Below, in pieces: positions 7,481 through 14,599 of a stretch of 22,079 nucleotides of DNA. The stretch's first letter is position 1; every line of letters starts with the position of its first letter. Source of the stretch: CAZUCD01 sp964618855 (GTDB lineage Bacteria; Sumerlaeota; Sumerlaeia; SLMS01; JANRJK01); contig CAZUCD010000058.1 in NCBI GenBank assembly GCA_964618855.1, forward strand, positions 1 through 22,079, given 5' to 3'. The notes under the pieces were generated by a model. That model ran no database searches and was not told where the DNA came from. It was given only the letters and a program-made list of their open reading frames with translations. The position numbers and the translations under genes are program-made.

Positions 7481-9766
7481 CTACGGCTTCTTCTCTTCCT
7501 TTTTCCCGCCGCCAAAGAGTCCGCCGACGGCGTCGCCGACTCCCTTGACCGCGCTGCCCGCGGCGCTCCCCGCGTCCTTGACGACGCCTCCCGCGCCCTT
7601 GACCGCATCGCTTGCGATGCCGCCGGCGTCCTTCACGGCATCGCCCACGCCCTTCGCCAGCGCCTCGGCCTTGAGTCCAGCCGAGTTGGCGATGGCGTCC
7701 ATGATCCCGTCCTGGATCGCCTTGCGGATCGCCGTGCGGCGCTCCTCGGGCGACATCCAGCGGTAGTCCATGCTCAACTTGAAGCGGATGGGCACTGTCT
7801 CCTTCGTGCCCGGCTTCTGCAGAGTGTCGATCGCCGAGTTGAGCATGCCCATCGAAAGTCCGCCGAGGAGGCCGCCGCTCTTCTTTCCGCCCCGGCCCGA
7901 CTTCCCGGACTCGAGCGCAAGGTCGCGTCCCACCAGTTCGATCCTCGAATCGATCTTCGACTGCTTCAAGGACCCTTCCACGATCGTGTCCAGTCGGCCG
8001 GACTTGAAACCCTGTTCACCCGGCTTCAGGCGCGAGACGGTATCGAGCGGAAAATTCTTCAGGTCGACCGTGTAGGTAATGTCCCTCTCCTCGATGACGT
8101 GCGTGCCGACGTTGCCGAGGAGCTTGACCGCGAGCCTGGAGTCCTCGGCGAGGGGATTCATGCGCAGGGTCATCTGCCCGGGCTTGTCCTTGGGCGCCGG
8201 CGACGCGAGGTCGCGCATGTCCAGTCCGATGCCCGTGATGCGGAACGTCTCGGTGCCCTCGGGACCACCGGGCATCATCATTTCGAAGACGCCACCCGAG
8301 AGCTCGAACGAGTCAAGCCGGTAGGGCGCCGGGCTTTCGGAGCCGCCGCCCTTCCCCTCACCTCCGGAGCCCTGCGTGCCGGTGCCGGACCCCGCCTCGT
8401 CCGTCGGGGGCGGGGCAAAGGCGAGGCCCACGTCCGTCAGCGCGTCGAAGTTCTTGGCACCCTCGGCGTTCTCCTCCTGGCGGATGATCGGCTTCGTTAT
8501 CTGGATCGAGGTGATCACGGGGTTCTCCGCCATGCACGAGTTCATGTCAGCGGCGAGGGCGAAGCGCTCGAGCTCGAACGGCTTCTGCGTGGCGAAGCCC
8601 TTGCCGGGCCCGGCCACCTCGATGCCGGAGGCTTCCATCGTGAACGGCGCCGGGGTCGCATCGGGGGAGATGCGGATGCCACGCAGCGCGAACTCCGCCT
8701 GCCGGTAGGAGAGCGTACCCTTCTGTGCGTCCGTGAGCGACACGTCCACGTTGTGGACCAAAACCTCGTCGATGGCGACATCCTGCGGTGGGGCCGACTC
8801 CGACTTGCCATCGCCGCCCCCTTGACCAGCCGGTTCCGTGGCCGAGGGAGTGCCCCCTGGTTCCCCCGCTGCCGGGGCGAAGGACTGCGCGATGCGCGCG
8901 ACTTCCATGTAGTTGACCTGGCCCGCGGCGTTCCTTTCCGCGCGGATCGTTGGCCCGGTCAGCTCGACCTTCTTGATTCTCGGCTTCTTTGAGATCAACG
9001 AGTTCAGGTCTGCCTCGATCTTCAGCGCCTCAACGCTGATCGGGCCCTGGGCGGAAAAGCCCTTCCCGGGGCCTTCGATGGCGAAACCCTTCAGCTTCGA
9101 CTCGAACGGCTTCTCCTCGGTCGATCCCGGGACGAACTCGACGTTCTCCAGCTTGTAGCGTTCGAACCTAATGGTGACCGACTCTTCCCCCTGGCCGCGG
9201 AGCACAAGCGCGAAGTCCTTTACGTCCAGCTCCCCGAGCATGACCCCCTTCGCCTTGGCCTCCCCGGAGGAGCCGTCGGCCGACCCGTCCTTGCCCTTGC
9301 CGCCTGCGGACTTCTCGGCGTTGGCCACGGCACTCTGTAACGCTTCCGGTGGCAGGGCGNNNNNNNNNNGCTTCACGGCGCTGATCTCCTCGACCTCGAT
9401 GACGTCCCCCATGAGGGAGCGGATCGAGACTTCGACGGCCAGCTCGTCCGCGGAGAAGAACGCCCCGGTGCCGAAACCGTCAGGCTGGGCGATGGCGAAT
9501 TGCGACAGCTTCACCTTTCCCCCGGTGATCGAGAGCGACACGTCATCGAGAGTGACGGGAACGCCCAGCGCAGCCGTGCCCTTGGTTTCGATCTGTCCCT
9601 TGATGATGCCGGGCAGCGCGGCGCGACCGATGAGCAGGACGACGACCGCGGCGATGCCAAGGCCCTTGGCGACCTTCTTGAGTCCGCCACCCTTCGGAGT
9701 CGGGGCGGGGGTGGGGGTCGTGGCCTGCGTTGAGTCTGGGGCCTGTTCGGACGGGGATTCTGACAT
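7481..9766 (-). CDS. AsmA/DUF748-like envelope protein with internal modules (contains assembly gap)
   Basis: The ORF codes for about 761 residues as assembled. The ATG at 9766 has GAGAGAA upstream. Residues 1-29 are Ser/Thr/Pro-rich, followed by a signal-anchor helix (about 36-53), placing the bulk in the periplasm. The rest is beta-rich AsmA-type sequence (VTLDDVSLSITGGKVKLSQF, from 71). Three modules recur at about 92-150, 228-297 and 380-452, sharing a PGKGF/PDGF start, an AADMNS-like middle and a KPxIRxExNxxGxxN end, separated by Gly/Ser/Pro-rich linkers. The last 70 residues carry VKGAGG/VKDAGG-type repeats and end GGGKKEEKKP. AsmA-like proteins are linked to lipid transport across the envelope. 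The frame crosses 10 Ns at 9360-9369, so the residues there are unknown. Family by pattern; function is inference. Confidence 0.78.
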   Translation of the reverse strand: MSESPSEQAPDSTQATTPTPAPTPKGGGLKKVAKGLGIAAVVVLLIGRAALPGIIKGQIETKGTAALGVPVTLDDVSLSITGGKVKLSQFAIAQPDGFGTGAFFSADELAVEVSIRSLMGDVIEVEEISAVKXXXXALPPEALQSAVANAEKSAGGKGKDGSADGSSGEAKAKGVMLGELDVKDFALVLRGQGEESVTIRFERYKLENVEFVPGSTEEKPFESKLKGFAIEGPGKGFSAQGPISVEALKIEADLNSLISKKPRIKKVELTGPTIRAERNAAGQVNYMEVARIAQSFAPAAGEPGGTPSATEPAGQGGGDGKSESAPPQDVAIDEVLVHNVDVSLTDAQKGTLSYRQAEFALRGIRISPDATPAPFTMEASGIEVAGPGKGFATQKPFELERFALAADMNSCMAENPVITSIQITKPIIRQEENAEGAKNFDALTDVGLAFAPPPTDEAGSGTGTQGSGGEGKGGGSESPAPYRLDSFELSGGVFEMMMPGGPEGTETFRITGIGLDMRDLASPAPKDKPGQMTLRMNPLAEDSRLAVKLLGNVGTHVIEERDITYTVDLKNFPLDTVSRLKPGEQGFKSGRLDTIVEGSLKQSKIDSRIELVGRDLALESGKSGRGGKKSGGLLGGLSMGMLNSAIDTLQKPGTKETVPIRFKLSMDYRWMSPEERRTAIRKAIQDGIMDAIANSAGLKAEALAKGVGDAVKDAGGIASDAVKGAGGVVKDAGSAAGSAVKGVGDAVGGLFGGGKKEEKKP
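9360..9369. other. Assembly gap of 10 Ns inside the AsmA-like gene
   Basis: Ten ambiguous bases interrupt the first repeat module. Both flanks are in the same frame. The first gap codon begins with C on the coding strand, compatible with Pro, which the other two modules have at this spot. The true length is unknown. Confidence 0.99.
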
Positions 9767-9831
9767 GGTGTATTCTCTCGATTGCTGGAATTCTTGGTTG
9801 GGTGGGCGTCGAGTACTGCGAAGTTGAGGCA

Positions 9832-9845
9832 AGAACCGGACCCCG
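9832..9845 (-). repeat. Minimal 7-bp repeat after the SRPBCC gene
   Basis: On the minus strand CGGGGTC and CGGTTCT follow each other six bases after the SRPBCC stop. Two units alone would be chance, but they resemble the CGGAGTC, CGGTTTC units at 17415-17435 and have the same position relative to a stop codon. Confidence 0.3.
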
Positions 9846-9851
9846 GGCGCC

Positions 9852-10325
9852 CTAGGCCCGGATAGGCCCGAACTTCTCCTCGAGGACGCGTTTGCGGTAG
9901 GTGAACAGTTCGGCGATGTTCTTTCCGAGAAGCACCGAGTTGATGGCCTGGCCGAGGATGCCCTTGGCGGAGCCAACCTCGATGATGTCCGTCACGGCGG
10001 TCGTGCCGTCCGGCAGGGGCTGGAACTCGTGGCGGTGGACCCATCGCGAGAAGGGGCCGGAGACCTGCCGGTCCTCAAACGCGAAGGGGTACTTGAACTC
10101 CGTGATTTCGGACGTCCATTTCACGGAAAGGGGCAGGTTTTTCGGCCCGACCTCGAACTCGACCCGTGCCCCCAGCCGCAGCGGACTGTCCGCGCGCAGC
10201 ACCTTAACGAGCAGGCTCGGGCTCAGCATCCGCAGAAGCTGATCGAGGTCCGTGTAGAACTCGAAGATCTCCTCCGGCCGCGCGCCGATGATGACGGTGT
10301 CAGTGTATCGCTGCACGGCGTCCAT
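9852..10325 (-). CDS. SRPBCC (START/Bet v1-like) superfamily protein
   Basis: This is a 157-residue protein. It starts MDAVQRYTDTVIIGARPEEIFEFYTDLDQL in short form: a first beta strand, the PEEIFEFY helix and a DLDQL turn typical of polyketide-cyclase/START-like ligand-binding proteins. A LGARVEFEV strand, a GPFSRWVHRHEFQPLPDGTTAVTD hairpin and a long C-terminal helix complete the fold. The closest type is the small stand-alone SRPBCC proteins related to cell-division inhibitor SulA-annotated or cyclase/dehydrase families; ligand unknown. No clear Shine-Dalgarno precedes the ATG. It lies between the phosphorylase and the AsmA-like gene on the same strand. Confidence 0.82.
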   Translation of the reverse strand: MDAVQRYTDTVIIGARPEEIFEFYTDLDQLLRMLSPSLLVKVLRADSPLRLGARVEFEVGPKNLPLSVKWTSEITEFKYPFAFEDRQVSGPFSRWVHRHEFQPLPDGTTAVTDIIEVGSAKGILGQAINSVLLGKNIAELFTYRKRVLEEKFGPIRA

Positions 10326-10373
10326 GATGGATGGATTTGAACCACGCCCTCCCCCGCGCGGAAAGCACAAAAG

Positions 10374-10490
10374 CAGGGGCCGGAGGTCGGGGACCGGAGG
10401 CCGGCGCCGGGGACGAACGGCGCTCCCTGGGCCCGTGGCCCGCGCAGCGCGGGTTCTGGCGTCGACTCTCGCTCCGGTCCCCGGCGCCCA
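10374..10490. repeat. 7-bp tandem array with an inverted copy, glgP/SRPBCC spacer
   Basis: From 10374 the plus strand reads CAGGGGC, CGGAGGT, CGGGGAC, CGGAGGC, CGGCGCC at an exact 7-base period. Read on the minus strand, 10483-10470 gives CGGGGAC, CGGAGCG, again in 7s. The two parts form an inverted repeat: 10389-10399 (GGGGACCGGAG) pairs perfectly with 10472-10482 and extends three bases outwards with one G-U. A second hairpin, CCCGC/GCGGG (10439-10453), sits inside. Little of this 173-base spacer is unstructured, and no gene is present. Confidence 0.65.
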
Positions 10491-10498
10491 CCTGTTGC

Positions 10499-13090
10499 CT
10501 ATGCCCAGCGCACCAGGCCCAGCTCCACGGGATTCACGAGATCGGGATGCCTGGGCAGCACGCGAACCGTGTAGCCGAACTCGCCCGTGTCGATTTCCTC
10601 GAGGCTGCCCTTGTAGATGTGCGCCTTGGTTTCCTCGTCCCGGCCCGTCAGGGTCATGGGGATGCGGACAATCTCCTGCTGGAAGCCGCCGTTTCGGTTG
10701 AGGCTCTCGACGTAGATTTCGACGGAGACCTCCTCGGGTGAGATGCGTCCGAGTTCGACCTCGGCGGTGACCTCGATGGCCTCGCGGACGTGGACGGTGC
10801 GCCCGGTGACGCTGCACGCGGTCCCGCGCGCGCGGACCATGGGCCAGTTGATGCGCATGCCCATCTTCCAGTCGGCGAGCGCCTTGGCACGCTGGAACTT
10901 GTGCGCGGAGAGGGCCTTGAGGCGCTTGCTCCCCGGAAGGTAGAAGCGCTCGGCGTAGTCGGAGACCATCCGGTCGGTGCTGAAGAGCGGCGCGATTACC
11001 TTCATCGCCTCACGAGTGCGCTCCAGCCACTTGCGGGGAATCCCGCTCTCGTCGCGGTCGAAGAAGACCGGGACCACCTCCTCCTCCAGGATGCGGTAGA
11101 TGGACTCGGCATCCACGGCGTCCTGCATGGCCTGGGTTTCCTGAACCTTGTCCTCGCCGATGGCCCAGCCGCACATGGCGTTCTCACGGAAGGCCTCCGC
11201 CCACCACCCGTCGAGGACGGAGACGTTGAGGCCGCCGTTGAGGGGCACCTTCATGCCGGAGGTGCCGGAGGCCTCCTGCGGCGGCATGGGGTTGTTCAGC
11301 CAGACGTCCACGCCGCTTGTGAGGCGGCGGCAGACGTTGATGTCGTAGTTCTCGATGAACACGACCTTGTTCTTGAACTCGGGCTGGCGTGAGTAGAGCT
11401 GGATCTGGCGGATGAACTCCTGCCCATGCTTGTCGGCGGGGTGGGCCTTGCCGGCGAAGACGATCTGGACGGGGCGGTTGGGGTTGTTCAGGATGCGTGC
11501 CAGGCGCGCGGGGTCGCGGAAGATGAGCGTCGCGCGCTTGTAGGTGGCAAACCGCCGCGCGAAGCCAATCGTCAGCGCGTCCGTCGTGAAGACGTCCTCG
11601 ATCTCGCGCAGCTTCTCCGGCGTCTCGCCGAAGCGCTTGTGCTGCTTGCTGAGCACCAGGTGGATGAACTTCACCAGCTCCAGCTTCAGCGTCTTCATGA
11701 TCTCCCAGAGTTCCTCGTCCGGGATCGTGTCGATCTTCTTCCAGAGTTCCGGCTCCATGACGCGGGCGCGCCAGTCCTTCGGGAAGTAGCGGTCGACGAG
11801 CCCCTGCATCTCGAAGCTCATCCATGACAGGGTGTGGACGCCGTTGGTGATGTGGCCGATGGGCGCCTCGGCGGCGGGGATGTCGCGGTAGAGGTGCGCC
11901 CACATCTTGCGCGCGACGTGGCCGTGGATCTCGCTCACGCCGTTGGCCATGCTGCAAAGCCGCAGCCCGAGCGCGGTGAGGGAGAACACCTCCCTGTTGT
12001 CGGCGGTGCGGTCCAGGCCGAGCTCCAGGAAGTCCGTGCGGCTGATGCCGAGGGCTCCGTAGTAGCGCGAGAAGTACTTGTCGATCAGCTCGATCCCGAA
12101 CACGTCATTGCCGGCTGGGACGGGCGTGTGCGTCGTGAAGAGCGACGAGGTGCGCACGACCTCCAGGGCCTCTGCGAAGTTCAGCCCCTCGTCCTGGACG
12201 AACTCGCGCAGGCGCTCCAGCCCGAGGAACACGCTGTGCCCCTCGTTCATGTGGAAGACGGTGGGTTCCTTGCCGAGGGCGCGCAGGGCGCGGACGCCGC
12301 CGATGCCAAGGATGATCTCCTGCTGGATGCGCGTCTCGATGTCGCCACCATACAGTCGCGCGGTCAGGCGGCGGTCCTCGGCGCTGTTCTCCGGCACGTC
12401 CGCATCGAGCAGGAAGAGCTTGTTGCGGCCGATCATCGTCTCCCACACGCGGAGCCAGACCGTTGTGCCGGCCAGGTCCACGCTGACCTTGGCCGGGTGG
12501 CCCTTCGGGTCCTTCGCCTGCCGGATGGGGAGGATGTCGAAGTCCAGCGGGAGGTAGTGCGCCTTCTGTGCCCCCTCCTCGTCGATCGTCTGGTAGAAGT
12601 AGCCTTCGCGGTAGAGGAGCCCGACGGCGATGAGCGGGAAGCCGAGGTTGGCGGCGGACTTCACATGGTCGCCGGCGAGGACCCCGAGGCCGCCGGAGTA
12701 GTTCGGCAGCGTGTGGTGCAGGCCGAACTCTGCGGAGAAGTAGCCCACCTGCACGTCCACGCCCTTTTCCTTCTGCCGGGAGAACCATGTGTTGGTGGAG
12801 GAGATGTAGCTGTTGAACATCTCCATGACGCGGTCGTAGAGCTTGAGGACTTCTGGGTCTGCGGCGGCGGCGTCGAGGTCGGGCTGGCGGACGCGGCGGA
12901 GGAAGTCGCTCGGATTGCCGTTCACCTGGATCCAGGTGGGGAGGTGGATGCGGCGGAAGAGCGCCCGCGCGAGCGGATTCCAGGTCCACCACACGTTCTT
13001 GGAGAGATCGGACAGGCCCGAAAGCCGCTCCGGAACGTTGGGGATGACCCTGATTCGCCCAAGGAAGTTGAGGGGGTGCTGTTCGCGCAT
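10499..13090 (-). CDS. glgP: Alpha-glucan (glycogen/maltodextrin) phosphorylase, GT35
   Basis: This is an 863-residue cytoplasmic enzyme. It releases glucose-1-phosphate from alpha-1,4-glucans using phosphate and a pyridoxal-phosphate cofactor. The N-terminal about 110 residues match the DUF3417 region of the alpha-glucan phosphorylases found in bacteria and archaea (LSDLSKNVWWTWNP). Then come VGYFSAEFGLHHTLPNYSGGLG (115-136), FHMNEGHSVFLGLERLR, TTHTPVPAGNDVF, ITNGVHTLSWM, GFARRFATYKRA and the PLP motif EASGTSGMK with Lys614 as the Schiff-base lysine. Length matches this group and not the compact animal type regulated by phosphorylation. AGGAG lies 12 bases before the ATG. No other glycogen gene is nearby. 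Confidence 0.96.
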   Translation of the reverse strand: MREQHPLNFLGRIRVIPNVPERLSGLSDLSKNVWWTWNPLARALFRRIHLPTWIQVNGNPSDFLRRVRQPDLDAAAADPEVLKLYDRVMEMFNSYISSTNTWFSRQKEKGVDVQVGYFSAEFGLHHTLPNYSGGLGVLAGDHVKSAANLGFPLIAVGLLYREGYFYQTIDEEGAQKAHYLPLDFDILPIRQAKDPKGHPAKVSVDLAGTTVWLRVWETMIGRNKLFLLDADVPENSAEDRRLTARLYGGDIETRIQQEIILGIGGVRALRALGKEPTVFHMNEGHSVFLGLERLREFVQDEGLNFAEALEVVRTSSLFTTHTPVPAGNDVFGIELIDKYFSRYYGALGISRTDFLELGLDRTADNREVFSLTALGLRLCSMANGVSEIHGHVARKMWAHLYRDIPAAEAPIGHITNGVHTLSWMSFEMQGLVDRYFPKDWRARVMEPELWKKIDTIPDEELWEIMKTLKLELVKFIHLVLSKQHKRFGETPEKLREIEDVFTTDALTIGFARRFATYKRATLIFRDPARLARILNNPNRPVQIVFAGKAHPADKHGQEFIRQIQLYSRQPEFKNKVVFIENYDINVCRRLTSGVDVWLNNPMPPQEASGTSGMKVPLNGGLNVSVLDGWWAEAFRENAMCGWAIGEDKVQETQAMQDAVDAESIYRILEEEVVPVFFDRDESGIPRKWLERTREAMKVIAPLFSTDRMVSDYAERFYLPGSKRLKALSAHKFQRAKALADWKMGMRINWPMVRARGTACSVTGRTVHVREAIEVTAEVELGRISPEEVSVEIYVESLNRNGGFQQEIVRIPMTLTGRDEETKAHIYKGSLEEIDTGEFGYTVRVLPRHPDLVNPVELGLVRWA

Positions 13091-13256
13091 CGTGCGGGGA
13101 AGCTCCTGCTGCTGGAAAGGTCTGCGCCTTGGCGCGCCTGCGTTTCACCCATGACGGTGCGCAGGGCGGACAGGGGCAAGCGCGGAGCCCCAGAAGAGGG
13201 GCGCGCGGTTAGGCGTTTCATTGGGGGATGGGGGGCTGGACGGTTGGCAGATCGGC

Positions 13257-13463
13257 TCAACCGGGCTTGAGTGGGCGGCTCTTTCTTCGGCGCCACGGCC
13301 CCATCGTCTCCGGGTCCTTCAGGACGACCTTCCCGCCCTCCGCGATGCAGATAGGCGTGCCGTGCATGATGGCGGTCAAGCGCGCGTCCAGCGAAGCGGC
13401 CCGTGATGCCCTGAGGGCACCTGCGGCGAGGCTCTTGGCTTTCTTGGCGGAGGACTTTCTCAT
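13257..13463 (-). CDS. Small partner protein (putative antitoxin) of the Zeta-like kinase
   Basis: This is a 68-residue protein. The ATG at 13463 lies one base after the stop of the Zeta-like gene and has a strong GGAGGAGG upstream, so translation is well supported despite the small size. The N-terminus is basic (MRKSSAKKAK), the middle reads LDARLTAIMHGTPICIAEGGKVVLKDPE, like the small HGTPI/GGKVV proteins that accompany Zeta-type kinases in many genomes, and the C-terminus is basic. The antitoxin role is inferred from this pairing alone. The order (kinase first, partner second) is the reverse of the classical epsilon-zeta operon. Confidence 0.7.
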   Translation of the reverse strand: MRKSSAKKAKSLAAGALRASRAASLDARLTAIMHGTPICIAEGGKVVLKDPETMGPWRRRKSRPLKPG

Positions 13464-13464
13464 T

Positions 13465-13983
13465 TCAACCCTCCTCCACCTTTGCAGGAGGACTGGTTGA
13501 TGCATCAAGCACGATCCACGAATCCGCGAGCGGCCTGTAGAATCGACCGAAGTTGAGCCAGCCGCGAACGAATCGGCGTTCGATGTCCCCACGCGGAATG
13601 TTGTGACCTCCCTGCTTCACGCGCAGTGCGACGCGGCGAATCGCAGTCTCGACCATGGGCAACTTGAGGAAAACAATATCAATCCGATAGCCCAGCTTCT
13701 TGAACTCGGAAAGCCGGCGTGCATGCGACAAACCGGCAAGGGTCGATTCGAACGCGAAGTTCTCGCGTTCGGTGGCGAGCCTCTCCAACTCGGCGAGAAA
13801 GAGCCGCCCGGCTGAAACCCTCGCCGCGCCCGGATCGAGGGGCGAAAGTCCTGCTGCTATCAGATCGGCGTTCACGAAGTGGAGGATGTGAGCCTCTTCC
13901 GTGAGAAACCGCCGCGCGAACGTGGTCTTGCCCGCCCCATTGGGCCCGGCAATCACGATGCAGCGGGGCTTACGGCGGGGCAT
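13465..13983 (-). CDS. Zeta toxin-like P-loop kinase
   Basis: This is a 172-residue protein. Walker A is GPNGAGKT (13-20), followed by FVNADLIAAGLSPLDP (36-51, with the conserved Asp40), a FAFESTLAG strand (77-84, Glu79) and the LID-like arginine-rich RRVALRVKQGGHNIPRGDIERRF. These are the hallmarks of the Zeta/UDP-sugar kinase group, whose toxins phosphorylate UDP-N-acetylglucosamine and related sugar nucleotides. It is shorter than epsilon-zeta toxins and belongs to the compact chromosomal type, whose substrates are mostly undefined. The start overlaps the plsY end by 14 bases, with GAGGG as internal ribosome-binding site. Toxicity is inference. Confidence 0.82.
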   Translation of the reverse strand: MPRRKPRCIVIAGPNGAGKTTFARRFLTEEAHILHFVNADLIAAGLSPLDPGAARVSAGRLFLAELERLATERENFAFESTLAGLSHARRLSEFKKLGYRIDIVFLKLPMVETAIRRVALRVKQGGHNIPRGDIERRFVRGWLNFGRFYRPLADSWIVLDASTSPPAKVEEG

Positions 13984-14599
13984 TGGTGGCGCCCTCGCTC
14001 CCCGCCTTGCCGAACTTGCGCTCCGTCCCGTTGAGCAGACGCTTGATGTTCTCGCGGTGTTTCCAGTAGATCACGGCGACGATGGTGGTCGTGACGGTCG
14101 CAATGACGGGGCCGTACCAGAGCCATGTGCCGATCGCGAGCACCGTCGCCGCGGCGAGCGAGCTGAGGCTGATGTAGCGCGTCGGGAAGATGAGCAGGAA
14201 AAAAACGGCGACGCCGGAGAGCATCGCCTTAGGCGCGAGCGCGAGGTACACGCCCAGTCCCGCCCCGATGCCCTTCCCACCCCCGCCGCGCAGGAAGATG
14301 TTGAACATGTTGCCGATCAGCGCCGCCAGCGCGAAGACAACCGGCGCGTGCACGAAGAGCTGCGCCTCCGGCCAGCGCATCAGCAGCCACGTTATCCCGT
14401 AGGCCTTCCCGACGTCCACGACCAGGACGACAATGCCGGGACCGGCGCCAAGGACACGCCAGGCGTTCGTGAAGCCGATGTTCCTAGATCCGTGCTCGCG
14501 GAGGTCGATGCCCTTCATCCTGCCGACAAGGAGCCCGGTCGGGAAGGCACCGACGGCATAGGCGGCGGCCACTGCCCCGGCAAACGCGAGCGCGCTCAC
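13970..14599 (-). CDS. plsY: Acyl-phosphate:glycerol-3-phosphate acyltransferase PlsY
   Basis: This is a 209-residue integral inner-membrane protein with about five hydrophobic segments. It transfers the acyl group from acyl-phosphate to glycerol-3-phosphate, the first step of phospholipid synthesis. The PlsY motifs are GSRNIGFTNAWR (37-48, from the GSxNxGxTN motif), LRGGGGKGIGAGLG in the second cytoplasmic loop, and a late WKHRENIKRLLNGTE (residues pairing with the third motif). The start is a GTG whose last two bases are the first two of the der TGA (GTGA), a translational coupling. The zeta-like gene starts inside its 3' end. Confidence 0.94.
   Translation of the reverse strand: MSALAFAGAVAAAYAVGAFPTGLLVGRMKGIDLREHGSRNIGFTNAWRVLGAGPGIVVLVVDVGKAYGITWLLMRWPEAQLFVHAPVVFALAALIGNMFNIFLRGGGGKGIGAGLGVYLALAPKAMLSGVAVFFLLIFPTRYISLSSLAAATVLAIGTWLWYGPVIATVTTTIVAVIYWKHRENIKRLLNGTERKFGKAGSEGATNAPP

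Noticed and set aside
6107..8992. A 961-codon open frame on the plus strand across livH and the AsmA-like gene
   Set aside because: It lies out of frame over livH and antisense to the AsmA-like gene; the translation is Arg/His/Asp-rich with no domain, as expected of high-GC shadows.
10333..10343. GGTTCAAATCC on the minus strand, like a tRNA T-loop
   Set aside because: The flanks form only a poor T-stem and there are no acceptor, D or anticodon arms.
11834..13270. A 478-codon open frame opposite glgP
   Set aside because: Antisense to a well-recognised enzyme, with low-complexity composition and no motif.
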